Source of the DNA: Bacteroides sp. UBA1317
GTDB lineage: Bacteria > Bacteroidota > Bacteroidia > Bacteroidales > Bacteroidaceae
Assembly: GCA_002307035.1 (NCBI GenBank)
Contig: DBTL01000026.1
Location: 1 to 34,666 of the forward strand
Length of the DNA: 34,666 nt
Direction: 5' to 3'
The first letter of the stretch is position 1. Each line of letters starts with the position of its first letter. The notes below the pieces were generated by a model. That model was not told the DNA's origin. It worked only from the letters and a program-made list of their open reading frames with translations, and did no database searches. This document shows positions 9,903 through 18,050 of the stretch, in pieces. The translations under genes were made by a program, and so were the position numbers.

Positions 9903-9910
9903 CAAAAATA
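9903..9910 (-). promoter_or_regulatory. Possible promoter of the AlkD-like gene, -7 element
   Basis: TATTTTTG on the minus strand fits TAnnTTTG, about 90 bases before the ATG. It stands back to back with the plus-strand element at 9945. No clear -33 box. Confidence 0.35.
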
Positions 9911-9944
9911 GATAAAAAAGCCGTTATAAATGAAAACATATTCC

Positions 9945-9952
9945 TAATTTTG
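9945..9952 (+). promoter_or_regulatory. Probable promoter of the SpmA-SpmB-like/ybeY pair, -7 element
   Basis: TAATTTTG fits TAnnTTTG and lies 22 bases before the ATG at 9975. The -33 box is weak. Confidence 0.5.
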
Positions 9953-9974
9953 TGCGAAATTCAATGAGCGTATT

Positions 9975-11207
9975 ATGGTTTTAAATTACATTTGGGTAGC
10001 GTTCTTCGTTATCGCCTTTATAGTGGCTTTGGGGAAATTGATCTTTTTCGGGGATACGGAGATCTTTACACAGATTATCAATTCCACTTTTGACTCGTCA
10101 AAAACGGCTTTCGAGGTATCTTTGGGGCTAACCGGTATCCTGTCTCTCTGGCTCGGTATCATGAAGATAGGAGAAAACAGCGGACTGATCAATGCGCTCT
10201 CCCGTTGGCTTAGCCCTGTTTTTTGCAAACTATTCCCCGAAATACCTAAAGGACATCCCGTTATGGGCTCTATCTTCATGAATATTGCAGCCAACATGCT
10301 GGGGCTCGATAACGCCGCCACCCCGATGGGATTGAAAGCCATGAAAGAACTTCAGGAACTGAACCCGAAGAAAGATACTGCAACCAATTCGATGATCATG
10401 TTTCTCGTACTTAATACTTCGGGACTCATGCTAATCCCCATCAGCATCATGGTTTACCGAGCTCAAATGGGAGCAGCCCAACCAACCGATATTTTCATTC
10501 CCATCTTAATAAGCACTTTCGTTTCCACACTCACAGGAGTACTCGTAGTCAGTTTTTTCCAACGTATCAATTTGCTCAATAAAGCCATGCTTATTTTCCT
10601 TGGTGGATTGAGCTCCATTTTCGGAATTATCATCTACTTCTTCGTCACACTCTCTCGTGATAACATGGGCACCTACTCCACCTTAGTGGCTAACGTGATA
10701 CTCTTTCTTGTAATCATCGGCTTCATCACCTCCGGCCTGCGCAAAAAGATAAACGTGTACGATGCGTTTGTAGATGGTGCCAAAGAAGGTTTCACCACTG
10801 CTGTGCGCATCATTCCTTATCTGGTAGCCTTTCTGGTGGGTATTGCTGTCTTTCGCACTTCCGGTGCTATGGATATTATTGTCAATGGAATTGGAGCTGT
10901 CGTGGGATTCTGTGGTTTAGATACCAGTTTTGTAGGTGCATTGCCCACCGCATTGATGAAGTCGCTTAGCGGCAGTGGTGCCAACGGATTGATGATCGAC
11001 ACCATGAAACAATTCGGCGCTGATTCCTTCGTTGGAAAAGCCAGTTGTGTGGTTCGCGGAGCATCGGACACTACCTTTTACATTCTTGCCGTCTACTTCG
11101 GCAGTGTGGGCATCAGCAAAACTCGTAATGCCGTGACCTGTGGCCTCATTGCCGACCTTGCGGGCATTATCGCCGCTATTATCATGAGTTATGTATTCTT
11201 CTATTAA
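9975..11207 (+). CDS. Nucleoside-recognition (Gate) membrane protein, SpmA-SpmB fusion type
   Basis: This 410-residue protein has about ten membrane helices and joins two parts that are separate proteins, SpmA and SpmB, in spore-formers. The SpmA-like half (about 1-200) carries GLTGILSLWLGIMKIGE and MNIAANMLGLDNAATPMGLKA. The SpmB-like half (about 230-410) carries FVDGAKEGFTTAVRIIPYLV, SLSGSGANGLM and VRGASDTTFYILAVYFGSV. The family (nucleoside recognition domain, PF07670) is thought to move small molecules, but the substrate is not known. The organism is not a spore-former, so a sporulation role is excluded. ybeY follows after 12 bases, so the two genes are probably one transcript. Confidence 0.9.
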   Translation: MVLNYIWVAFFVIAFIVALGKLIFFGDTEIFTQIINSTFDSSKTAFEVSLGLTGILSLWLGIMKIGENSGLINALSRWLSPVFCKLFPEIPKGHPVMGSIFMNIAANMLGLDNAATPMGLKAMKELQELNPKKDTATNSMIMFLVLNTSGLMLIPISIMVYRAQMGAAQPTDIFIPILISTFVSTLTGVLVVSFFQRINLLNKAMLIFLGGLSSIFGIIIYFFVTLSRDNMGTYSTLVANVILFLVIIGFITSGLRKKINVYDAFVDGAKEGFTTAVRIIPYLVAFLVGIAVFRTSGAMDIIVNGIGAVVGFCGLDTSFVGALPTALMKSLSGSGANGLMIDTMKQFGADSFVGKASCVVRGASDTTFYILAVYFGSVGISKTRNAVTCGLIADLAGIIAAIIMSYVFFY

Positions 11208-11219
11208 ACAACCAATATC

Positions 11220-11636
11220 ATGGCCGTAACCTATCAAACAGAGGACATTAAAATGCCCGCCATAAAGAAAAAAGAGACTACCGAATGGATCAAGACCGTA
11301 GCCTCCTCGTATGAGAAAAGAGTAGGTGAAATCGCCTATATATTCTGCTCCGATGAAAAAATTCTGGAAGTTAACCGCCAATATTTGAAGCATGATTACT
11401 ATACGGACATCATAACGTTCGATTATTGCGAAGGGAACAGACTATCGGGCGACATTTTTATCAGCCTAGATACTGTACAGACGAACTCCGAACAGTTTCA
11501 TACAGCCTATGACGACGAACTGCACCGAACCATCATACACGGCATACTACACCTTTGCGGCATCAATGACAAAGGCCCGGGAGAAAGAGAAATTATGGAG
11601 GCTGCCGAAAACAAAGCGTTGGCTATGCTCAAGTAA
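11220..11636 (+). CDS. ybeY: Endoribonuclease YbeY (16S rRNA maturation)
   Basis: This UPF0054-family metallo-endoribonuclease acts in 16S rRNA 3' processing and ribosome quality control. The 138 residues include the family core LNRxYL-like VNRQYLKHDYYTDIITFDY, SGDIFIS and the metal motif HGILHLCGIND (107-117). The usual motif is HGxLHLxGxDH; here the third histidine position is aspartate (D117), followed by KGPGEREIMEAAENKAL. The first two histidines (H107, H111) are kept. I believe the DK variant is common in Bacteroidetes, but I could not check this. Twelve bases separate it from the upstream gene. Confidence 0.93.
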   Translation: MAVTYQTEDIKMPAIKKKETTEWIKTVASSYEKRVGEIAYIFCSDEKILEVNRQYLKHDYYTDIITFDYCEGNRLSGDIFISLDTVQTNSEQFHTAYDDELHRTIIHGILHLCGINDKGPGEREIMEAAENKALAMLK

Positions 11637-11657
11637 GATACTAAACCATAGCAACCG

Positions 11658-12650
11658 TTAGAAAGAGGAATTCTCCATCACTATATTTTGCAGTGCATCT
11701 AACCACTTAGGGCTATCATTAAGACTATCTACCAACTGGTATTTCTCGCCTCCATGTGCTAAGAATATCTCTTTGTATTCTTCACCAAGCTCAAGCGTCG
11801 TCTCCAGACAATCCGCCACAAAAGAGAGAGGTACTACCAGCACCTTTTGCTTTTTTACCGCCAACGAGATCAACTTTTGGTCAGTAAACGGGCGCAACCA
11901 TCGTTTAGACATCCTCGATTGGAAAGCCACTGAGTATTGTTTTTCTTTCAGTCCTAAGCGTTCTGCTATCAGCTTAGTAAAGTAGTAACAGACTCCTTCA
12001 TAATCATCGTAATCAGGCTTTTCTTCTGTTGCACCTCTATCAACTTGCCTTTTTTGGGGTAGATGACTTAGTGGCAATCCGTGAAAGCTAAACAAAATAT
12101 GATCATAATGCTCTGGCGTATACCTCTTTATCCTATCTACCCAGGCATCAAGAAAAAGCGGATGATCATAATAAGAGTCGACGAAGTTCAACTGTGGTTC
12201 CTTCTTCCAAATCTTAAGAGCCTTATTGACGCTATCGCAAATGCTTCCCGTCGTTGAATTGGCGTAATTCGGGAAAAGAGGGACAACCGTAATTTGTTGA
12301 TACCCTTCATTCTCCATCTTCATAAGCACCTCTTCAATATCCGGCGAAGCATAACTCATAGCATACCATACATCCGCATCGCTCCCTATCCTATCAGCCA
12401 ACTGATCACGAACAATTTTCAAGTAAACATAAAGAGGAAAACCATCTTTCGTCCATATCTTCTGATATTTCGCAGCAGATTTAGGCGCTCTAAACGGGAC
12501 AATTATTAGGTTAACCAGCAGCTTTCTCCAAAGCCATGGTATATTGATCACATAAGGATCATTCAGAAAACGGGAGAGATATCTTCTTACGTCGCCAATG
12601 CTATAGCTAGCCGGCGTTCCAATCGTCACCAAAAGTACTGCAGATTTCAT
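11658..12650 (-). CDS. hemH: Ferrochelatase
   Basis: This enzyme inserts Fe2+ into protoporphyrin IX to make heme. Family marks are the N-terminal AVLLVTIGTPAS, the catalytic-histidine segment FSFHGLP, and FVADCLETTLEL with the conserved acidic residue near the active site. With the start at 12650 (MKSAVLL) the protein is 330 residues, normal for HemH; MNNMKS at 12659 is the alternative. A longer open frame reaches back to a TTG at 12722, but that TTG is the -33 box of the promoter, so the long form is ruled out. Bacteroides species lack most of the heme pathway and use external porphyrin; HemH lets them complete heme from it (established knowledge for B. fragilis). Confidence 0.95.
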   Translation of the reverse strand: MKSAVLLVTIGTPASYSIGDVRRYLSRFLNDPYVINIPWLWRKLLVNLIIVPFRAPKSAAKYQKIWTKDGFPLYVYLKIVRDQLADRIGSDADVWYAMSYASPDIEEVLMKMENEGYQQITVVPLFPNYANSTTGSICDSVNKALKIWKKEPQLNFVDSYYDHPLFLDAWVDRIKRYTPEHYDHILFSFHGLPLSHLPQKRQVDRGATEEKPDYDDYEGVCYYFTKLIAERLGLKEKQYSVAFQSRMSKRWLRPFTDQKLISLAVKKQKVLVVPLSFVADCLETTLELGEEYKEIFLAHGGEKYQLVDSLNDSPKWLDALQNIVMENSSF

Positions 12651-12691
12651 ATTATTCATTCTATGTTTATCACTATTCATCGTTAGAGAAG

Positions 12692-12722
12692 CAAATATAC
12701 ATCGTTTTCTCATCCCTTCCAA
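12692..12722 (-). promoter_or_regulatory. hemH promoter
   Basis: On the minus strand TTG (12722-12720), a 20-base spacer and TATATTTG (12699-12692) form a full Bacteroides-type promoter. Predicted transcription start is near 12685, which places translation start at 12659 or 12650. Confidence 0.7.
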
Positions 12723-12755
12723 TACAGCCTAGTACAATACCGCCACAAAATGAAA

Positions 12756-12792
12756 TAAAGCATTGCGAGGAATACACCTACACAATGCTTTA
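12756..12792 (-). terminator. Possible terminator upstream of hemH
   Basis: Perfect 10 bp stem (TAAAGCATTG / CAATGCTTTA) around a 17-base loop. On the minus strand it is followed by TTTCATTTTG, a modest T-rich tail. It could end transcription coming from the DUF3244 gene. Confidence 0.35.
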
Positions 12793-12996
12793 CTAACGTA
12801 TATAGAAACAACCAATAATTACAAAAAATCGAAAAAATCAATAGCATTACTGCTATTGCAACAAATAACAAGAACAACACAATCTCACAATAATTACTGG
12901 AATAGACCAGTTGGTTAGCAGTCCCGCAATTCGAATTTTTAATGATAAAATTAATCTTATTAATAATCTCAAGATATTCAACCTTAGGACGAGAGG

Positions 12997-13033
12997 TAAA
13001 TAGGATGTGCTCAAAAGCAACACATCCTATTTA
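12997..13033 (-). terminator. Inverted repeat, possible terminator of the DUF3244 gene
   Basis: Perfect 13 bp stem (TAAATAGGATGTG / CACATCCTATTTA) with an 11-base loop, about 80 bases beyond the stop codon at 13114. There is no clear T-run on either side, so termination is only a guess. Confidence 0.35.
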
Positions 13034-13113
13034 TAAAAGCTAAGTTAGTCTAGATAAAACCCAGCTATCAAACAAACAGACGAATGCCTTATTATAAAAA
13101 GTAACTATCACCT

Positions 13114-13500
13114 TCAATCCAAATAAATTTCTCCTGTAATCTTCATTTGTCCAATCGTTATTTCAAGATAAAGAGTAGAGCAAGATTTATCAATGGATGG
13201 AACAATGAGAGAGTTCCCCGTTATGCGACTATCATAAACGACATTTCCCGTCGCGGAATCTAGAATGACTACTCTGGCATCATTAAAAGATTGATTGAAT
13301 GATAAAAAGAGCGACTGATCTTCTAAATAACCGGTTAAGGTTAGTCCTGGTGCTCTCGTTGAAGCATGTTCTTGAGTCCAAAGAATTTTCTTCTTCTGCC
13401 GTAATGTATACTCCACTTCTGGTTCAGCTTTGCAAAATACATTTATGCATGGAAAGATTAAAAACAAGAATAAGATAAAAGATTTATTTTTCATAATCAC
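13114..13500 (-). CDS. Small secreted DUF3244-like protein
   Basis: This 128-residue protein has an N-terminal signal peptide (KNKSFILFLFLIFPCINVFC, about 4-23). The rest looks like a short beta-sandwich: APGLTLTGYLEDQSLFLSFN, then DARVVILDSATGNVVYD and a late TLYLEITIGQMKITGEIYLD. This pattern of alternating strands with GNVVY resembles DUF3244, a Bacteroides family of unknown function. Translation may begin at Met1 or Met3 (13494). It has its own promoter and stands 110 bases downstream of the TPR regulator gene on the same strand. A periplasmic or surface location is inferred; no function is known. Confidence 0.75.
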   Translation of the reverse strand: MIMKNKSFILFLFLIFPCINVFCKAEPEVEYTLRQKKKILWTQEHASTRAPGLTLTGYLEDQSLFLSFNQSFNDARVVILDSATGNVVYDSRITGNSLIVPSIDKSCSTLYLEITIGQMKITGEIYLD

Positions 13501-13524
13501 TTAATTTGGTACAACCTAGTGCTG

Positions 13525-13556
13525 CAAAATTAAGCCAAAAAAAAGAGAAAACACAA
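13525..13556 (-). promoter_or_regulatory. Promoter of the DUF3244 gene
   Basis: On the minus strand TTG (13556-13554), a 21-base spacer and TAATTTTG (13532-13525) fit the Bacteroides promoter pattern, 25 bases before the ATG. Confidence 0.6.
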
Positions 13557-13610
13557 TTTTACCGATAACATCTTCTTTTTATAGATGCCTGATAATCAGA
13601 CGTTTGCATT

Positions 13611-15308
13611 TTAGTCCGATAACAATTGCTCTTCAGAAGACATTTTAAACTTGAGACGGTAGAATCTTTGATTAGCCACCTGCTTGCTTGAATGCCCAAA
13701 ACAGCGAGCAATGGTGAGCGATTTCAAACCTGCCTCCTTTAGGCAGGAATAAAGAAAATCCTCTTCCGTTAGACGAGGATAGCGGAGCCGCAAATCTGTG
13801 ATATATTCATGGTAAATATCAAAAATGGCCGATTTCAACGCTTGTTGCTCCGAGAGTGTGAACACTTTAGCCTCTTTCTCCTTTGACACTTCTTCCGCAT
13901 CCAGTCTCTCTATCTTCTTATAAATGACAGTTTGGCGAAACATCAGATTCCACATATTCATTCTCCGACAATATAGATCATTAATCTCTTGTTCTTTTTG
14001 GACTATTTCCGATTCATGACCTTGTTGCTCTCTCCGCAAATGGACAATTAAGTCAATATTCTCATTAATACGCATTTGCAGATGCTCAATCTCATATTTC
14101 ATCTTTTTCGCTTGCTGCTCATATACAAGTTTCGCTACCTTTTTACGACGACTTACATGTTGCAGAATCAATGCCAGAATAAGAATCGCTATCACCGAAA
14201 CGGCCACAATAAGAGTATTAATTTGTCGCATCTCTGCTTTGTGCTTAGCAACTCTTGTCTCAGCATCATATTTGTAGATCAATTGCTCTATCTCTGAAGA
14301 TTTATCTGCAAAATAAAAAGAATCAACTATATTTGAGTACTCTTCTAAATACCCAAATGCACCACGATAATTACCACTATTTTCTTCCAGCTCAGCAAGA
14401 GCATCATAAGTAATGGCTTTCGCTTTTATATCTTTCGTATTAACACTTTTTTCCAAATAAAACCTAGCAGAATCGACTTGTTCTTTCTGAAGATAGACCC
14501 GCCCTATTAAAGACAATGTTTTACTTCTGTCTTTTCCTGCGGGGAAATAGTTCAAGGCCTTTTTTGCACAAGCTAAAGCAGAATCAAGCTCATCAAAAAA
14601 ATTATAATAGCCACTCAGGTTTTGGATTGTATAGCCAATAGTAAGAGAATCATTCGTTAGATATGATAACTTCAGCATTCTATGCAATGTAGATAGCGCC
14701 TTCTTCTTTTTCATTTGCGCTATATAAATTGTGGAAATAAAACTAGAAACGTTAACCATCGCTTTTTTATCCTGAATAGAAGAATAATACTTAAAGGCTG
14801 CATTAAGCTCGTTCAACGCTTTATTGTATAAACATTGATCAAGGTAAAGAGCACCCAAATCTTCATGTATCATACCTCTTATACGGATTTCCACATAGGT
14901 ATTTCCCAATTCAGGCAAAGCTTTATAATAACAATCCATCGCTTCTTTCTCATGCCCCATCTTCACTAATATCCGGCCTTTATAAAACAGGGCTCTGGCC
15001 TTGTTCACTCCTCCATCGTAAAAATCAAGAGCAATATCAACTAACGAATCGCAAGGCAATAGCGCGAGTTCACTTTTATCAGTAGCCTGAACCAGCAATA
15101 GACCATAATAGGCTCTTTCTTCCCTGGAAGATAAGGAAGTCGGTTTTATTTCTTGAAGAATACGCAATGCCTCATGAGGCTGGGTAGACAGTAAAGAATC
15201 AACCTTAATCAAAGTAGGATTTGAATGGTTTCCCTCACTACAAGCCCCTATTATACAAGAGGCAGTGAAGAATACAAGTAGTAAAATCAGTCCGTGTCTC
15301 ACTGTCAA
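13611..15308 (-). CDS. TPR lipoprotein-like transmembrane regulator with C-terminal HTH
   Basis: This 565-residue protein has an unusual signal-transducer layout. An N-terminal signal peptide carries a possible lipobox (IGAC, C23; an earlier cysteine is C18). About eight TPR-like helical repeats follow (35-350, for example ALFYKGRILVKMGHEKEAMD and LGALYLDQCLYNKALNEL). One membrane helix spans about 363-385 and is followed by RRKK, so the remainder should be cytoplasmic. Next comes a coiled coil (about 395-445) and a C-terminal helix-turn-helix-like end with LTEEDFLYSCLKEAGLKS and IARCFGHSSKQVANQRFYRL, resembling LuxR-type DNA-binding domains. Such genes are frequent in Bacteroides. The direct target is unknown; the adjacent DUF3244 gene or the sugar genes upstream are candidates. 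Confidence 0.8.
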   Translation of the reverse strand: MTVRHGLILLLVFFTASCIIGACSEGNHSNPTLIKVDSLLSTQPHEALRILQEIKPTSLSSREERAYYGLLLVQATDKSELALLPCDSLVDIALDFYDGGVNKARALFYKGRILVKMGHEKEAMDCYYKALPELGNTYVEIRIRGMIHEDLGALYLDQCLYNKALNELNAAFKYYSSIQDKKAMVNVSSFISTIYIAQMKKKKALSTLHRMLKLSYLTNDSLTIGYTIQNLSGYYNFFDELDSALACAKKALNYFPAGKDRSKTLSLIGRVYLQKEQVDSARFYLEKSVNTKDIKAKAITYDALAELEENSGNYRGAFGYLEEYSNIVDSFYFADKSSEIEQLIYKYDAETRVAKHKAEMRQINTLIVAVSVIAILILALILQHVSRRKKVAKLVYEQQAKKMKYEIEHLQMRINENIDLIVHLRREQQGHESEIVQKEQEINDLYCRRMNMWNLMFRQTVIYKKIERLDAEEVSKEKEAKVFTLSEQQALKSAIFDIYHEYITDLRLRYPRLTEEDFLYSCLKEAGLKSLTIARCFGHSSKQVANQRFYRLKFKMSSEEQLLSD

Positions 15309-15324
15309 TTAAAATGGTTCGCCA

Positions 15325-15332
15325 CAAAGATA
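15325..15332 (-). promoter_or_regulatory. Possible promoter of the TPR regulator, -7 element
   Basis: TATCTTTG on the minus strand fits TAnnTTTG, 16 bases before the ATG at 15308. A TTTG lies 15 bases further upstream, shorter than usual. Confidence 0.4.
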
Positions 15333-15391
15333 ATGGTTTACCCGTAACAAAAAAACGTACTATTAAGATCTTTACCACAACTCACACTATT

Positions 15392-16504
15392 TTATCTATT
15401 AGAAAAAGTATTCCGCATCATACGATAGAGAGCTGTACTATCAAAGTCACGCAATAATATATTCCGATTATGCAACCTATCCCTTTCAGTAAGTGGAATT
15501 TCCAAATCTCCAATGTCTATTTTTTCAAGCTCGAAAACGATAAATCCATGTCTTCGGGCCCATTCTAAAATAGGATTACGATTGGATAAGAAAACTTTTG
15601 AACCTAGATACAAAGAGACGAGAATATTACCCACAGCCTCTTGCCTCCAATTGGGATATAGCGCAAAACTGCTGCTCGCCATCAAGCGATTATAATCAGC
15701 CAAGGGTAAAAAGTCCATTATAGGCATAAAAGATTCTCCAAACAGCATCTGTCCTTGCTCTATCACCGCTCTTCTATATTCTTTTTTGCCTGCATAGCTA
15801 AGTGGTACGATGACTTTAGCATGGCCTATATCCAGTTTTGAAAGTATCCTGAATGCATATTCATGATTATTAGTATGGCTTCCACAATGTCCTATCTGGA
15901 TATTAGGGCCTTCTGCCCACACATCTTTTACCTCATTACCCATCACAAGATCAATAGGATAATAGGAAAATTCGCCCCAAGATTTACACTTCAAATCAGG
16001 ATAATATTTCAATAATACGTCATGATCGTCTTCGATTGTAGAAGTGACAAAAGATTGTATCCTTTGACGTATAAAATGCATTCTACGAAAAATTCTCAGC
16101 CGGTCATCCAGTTTGTCAATTGGACTAATAAAAAATCGACGAATTCTCTGCGACTTATAGTATCGACTTTCTGTATCAATGAGCTTTAATCCCTTGGGGT
16201 AAAAAAGTCGACTATAAGAATCAGATCCCCACATTATCCAATAGATAGTAGATAAATGCGGAAAATACCGATTAATAAAACGAATTTTACGATCAGTCAT
16301 TAAATGGATAATGATAGACGTGGCCTGCTCTTTATACTTTTCCACATCAAATTTCCGATAAGGAATAATGTTTATTCCGCTCCGAACCATTGAGATATTT
16401 CCCTTACGAAAAACAATAAAGAGATTTTCTCCCGGGAATGCCACCTCAAAAATATCAATCGTTCTATTAATTATTTTTTCGTCATTAACCAAATGTAAGA
16501 TCAT
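15392..16504 (-). CDS. WecF-like TDP-Fuc4NAc:lipid II Fuc4NAc transferase
   Basis: This 370-residue protein resembles the glycosyltransferase family of WecF (PF07429), which adds N-acetyl-4-aminofucose to a lipid-linked disaccharide in enterobacterial common antigen synthesis. Supporting segments are MILHLVNDEKIINRTID at the N-terminus, IQIGHCGSHTNNHEYAF, VIVPLSYAGKKEYRR, the FGESFMPIMDFLPLADYNRL region, and NWRQEAVGNILVSLYLGSKV. It starts 3 bases after the transaminase stop codon, so both belong to one transcript. The pairing of a Fuc4N-forming transaminase with a Fuc4NAc transferase supports both calls. The acceptor lipid in this organism is not known. Confidence 0.85.
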   Translation of the reverse strand: MILHLVNDEKIINRTIDIFEVAFPGENLFIVFRKGNISMVRSGINIIPYRKFDVEKYKEQATSIIIHLMTDRKIRFINRYFPHLSTIYWIMWGSDSYSRLFYPKGLKLIDTESRYYKSQRIRRFFISPIDKLDDRLRIFRRMHFIRQRIQSFVTSTIEDDHDVLLKYYPDLKCKSWGEFSYYPIDLVMGNEVKDVWAEGPNIQIGHCGSHTNNHEYAFRILSKLDIGHAKVIVPLSYAGKKEYRRAVIEQGQMLFGESFMPIMDFLPLADYNRLMASSSFALYPNWRQEAVGNILVSLYLGSKVFLSNRNPILEWARRHGFIVFELEKIDIGDLEIPLTERDRLHNRNILLRDFDSTALYRMMRNTFSNR

Positions 16505-16507
16505 ATA

Positions 16508-17632
16508 TCATTGCTTATAAAAACGAACTATTTTATTAACTACATACTCCACTTCTTTGTCTTCCATTTCATAATAAAGAGGCAAACGCACCAAACAGTC
16601 AGCGTAACGTTCAGCATGAGGCAGAGAGAGCTCAAAAGAGGCAAAACTCTGCTTTTTCACAAATTCGCTTTTATGCAAACATAAATAATGGAAAGAGGCC
16701 ATAATTTTATTATCCCTAAGGTATTTGAGCATTCTGTTCCGTTCTTCCAAAGAATCACAAAGAAAGCAAAACAGATGTGCATTATTCGTTGCATAATTAG
16801 GTATACTCAAGAAACGGTCTTTTATGGACTGCAATCCTTCATGATAAAGGTCCCAAATTTGCTTTCTCCTTTTCTGTATGGTTTCAAGAGCCTCTAATTG
16901 TGCCCACAGACATGCCGCTACAAATTCACAAGGAAGAAAAGAAGAACCAGTATCTTTCCAGCCATACTTATTCACTTCCCCTCGAAAAAACTCAGATCGG
17001 TTAGTGCCTTTCTCCCAAATAATGTCGGCTCTTTTTGAAAACCGATCATTGTTAACAACTAACAATCCACCTTCACCACACTGTATGTTCTTAGTCTCAT
17101 GAAACGATAAAGCGGCCATGTCACCAATACTTCCCAATAATCGGCCTTTATAGTAACTATCAATAGCTTGAGCAGCATCTTCTATCACCAAAAGATTGTA
17201 CTTGGTAGCAATAGCCATAATATTATCCATATCACAAGCTATTCCTGCATAATGCACTACAACAATGGCTTTCGTTCTGACAGTAATCAATTCTTCGATC
17301 TTTGTTTCATCGATACAAGGATTATCCGCTCGGCTATCCGCAAAAACAATTGTAGCTCCTTCTCTGACAAAAGCAAGGGCAGAAGTGACAAAAGTATAAG
17401 AGGGAACAATAACCTCATCACCCGGATGTATATTTGCCAATAGCCCAGTCATTTCTAATGAATCAGTGCATGAAGTTGTTAACAAACATCTCTTGTTGTT
17501 ATAAATTTCAGTAAAAAAAGAAGAGCATTTTTTCGTGAAGTATCCGTTACCACTCGCTTGCTTGTTTTCTATGCACTGTTGCATATAATAAAGCTCCATG
17601 CCCGTAAAATACGGTTTATTAAAAGAAATCAT
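16508..17632 (-). CDS. rffA: dTDP-4-amino-4,6-dideoxygalactose transaminase (RffA/WecE-like)
   Basis: This PLP-dependent sugar aminotransferase of the DegT/DnrJ/EryC1 family has 374 residues, close to WecE (376). It probably converts dTDP-4-keto-6-deoxyglucose to dTDP-Fuc4N, using glutamate as amino donor. Visible marks are ISFNKPYFTGMELYYM at the N-terminus, the cofactor-binding VIEDAAQAID, and the PLP lysine K181 in SFHETKNIQCGEGG. The HETKN sequence and the neighbouring WecF-like gene favour RffA/WecE over other members such as perosamine synthase. No glucose-1-phosphate thymidylyltransferase, dehydratase or acetyltransferase (WecD) is adjacent, so the sugar nucleotide must be supplied from elsewhere. 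It begins at the edge of the 1.1 kb repeat-rich gap. Confidence 0.87.
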   Translation of the reverse strand: MISFNKPYFTGMELYYMQQCIENKQASGNGYFTKKCSSFFTEIYNNKRCLLTTSCTDSLEMTGLLANIHPGDEVIVPSYTFVTSALAFVREGATIVFADSRADNPCIDETKIEELITVRTKAIVVVHYAGIACDMDNIMAIATKYNLLVIEDAAQAIDSYYKGRLLGSIGDMAALSFHETKNIQCGEGGLLVVNNDRFSKRADIIWEKGTNRSEFFRGEVNKYGWKDTGSSFLPCEFVAACLWAQLEALETIQKRRKQIWDLYHEGLQSIKDRFLSIPNYATNNAHLFCFLCDSLEERNRMLKYLRDNKIMASFHYLCLHKSEFVKKQSFASFELSLPHAERYADCLVRLPLYYEMEDKEVEYVVNKIVRFYKQ

Positions 17633-17846
17633 CGTTTAGTCAATCTATTCTAGTTAAAAATACAGTCTTTTCAGAACATTTTGATACAGATAAAAAATAG
17701 AATTTATAACGGCTCTGCCCAAATACTATTTTAGCCCGCCAAAAGTAAGCAAAAAAAGAAGAATAGTATAATAACTATAGCTTTCTTATTTCTTGAAGTG
17801 TTAAATGTTAATAAAAGGCATCCATTTCCTCCCCTGAAAAAAACAC

Positions 17847-17974
17847 GTTTTACTATCACATCTATCACAAAAACGCTAGATTTGCTTGCTGTAAGCGCTT
17901 GTAGAGTGTGATAGTAAAATATGTCTACCACGATTTGGGCTGTTTTACTATCACCTTTGGCCCTTTACTATCAC
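17847..17974. repeat. Cluster of TTTTACTATCAC motifs, direct and inverted
   Basis: TTTTACTATCACA at 17848-17860 is followed directly by the partial copy CTATCACA, then an inverted copy TGTGATAGTAAAA at 17907-17919, and two more direct copies at 17943-17954 and 17964-17974. The first copy and the inverted copy could pair as a 13 bp stem across 46 bases. The pattern suggests binding sites for an unidentified protein. Confidence 0.75.
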
Positions 17975-18050
17975 GTTTTACCCAAACTCCTTCTCTTTTT
18001 CACTCAAATGCATCTCGATTGAGAGTACATCTTGTCTTTTTCCAGGAAAG

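Larger units (their letters stand above)
12723..13113. other. Non-coding gap with three hairpins, between hemH and the DUF3244 gene
   Basis: No credible gene in 391 bases. It contains inverted repeats at 12756-12792 (10 bp stem), 12839-12858 (CAATAGC/GCTATTG, loop of 6) and 12997-13033 (13 bp stem), plus the palindrome AATTCGAATT near 12930. The rest is AT-rich and featureless to me. Confidence 0.6.

Noticed and set aside
17731..17931. Minus-strand open frame of 66 codons in the repeat-rich gap
   Set aside because: It runs through the TTTTACTATCAC repeats, has low-complexity hydrophobic residues at its end and no promoter or recognisable domain.
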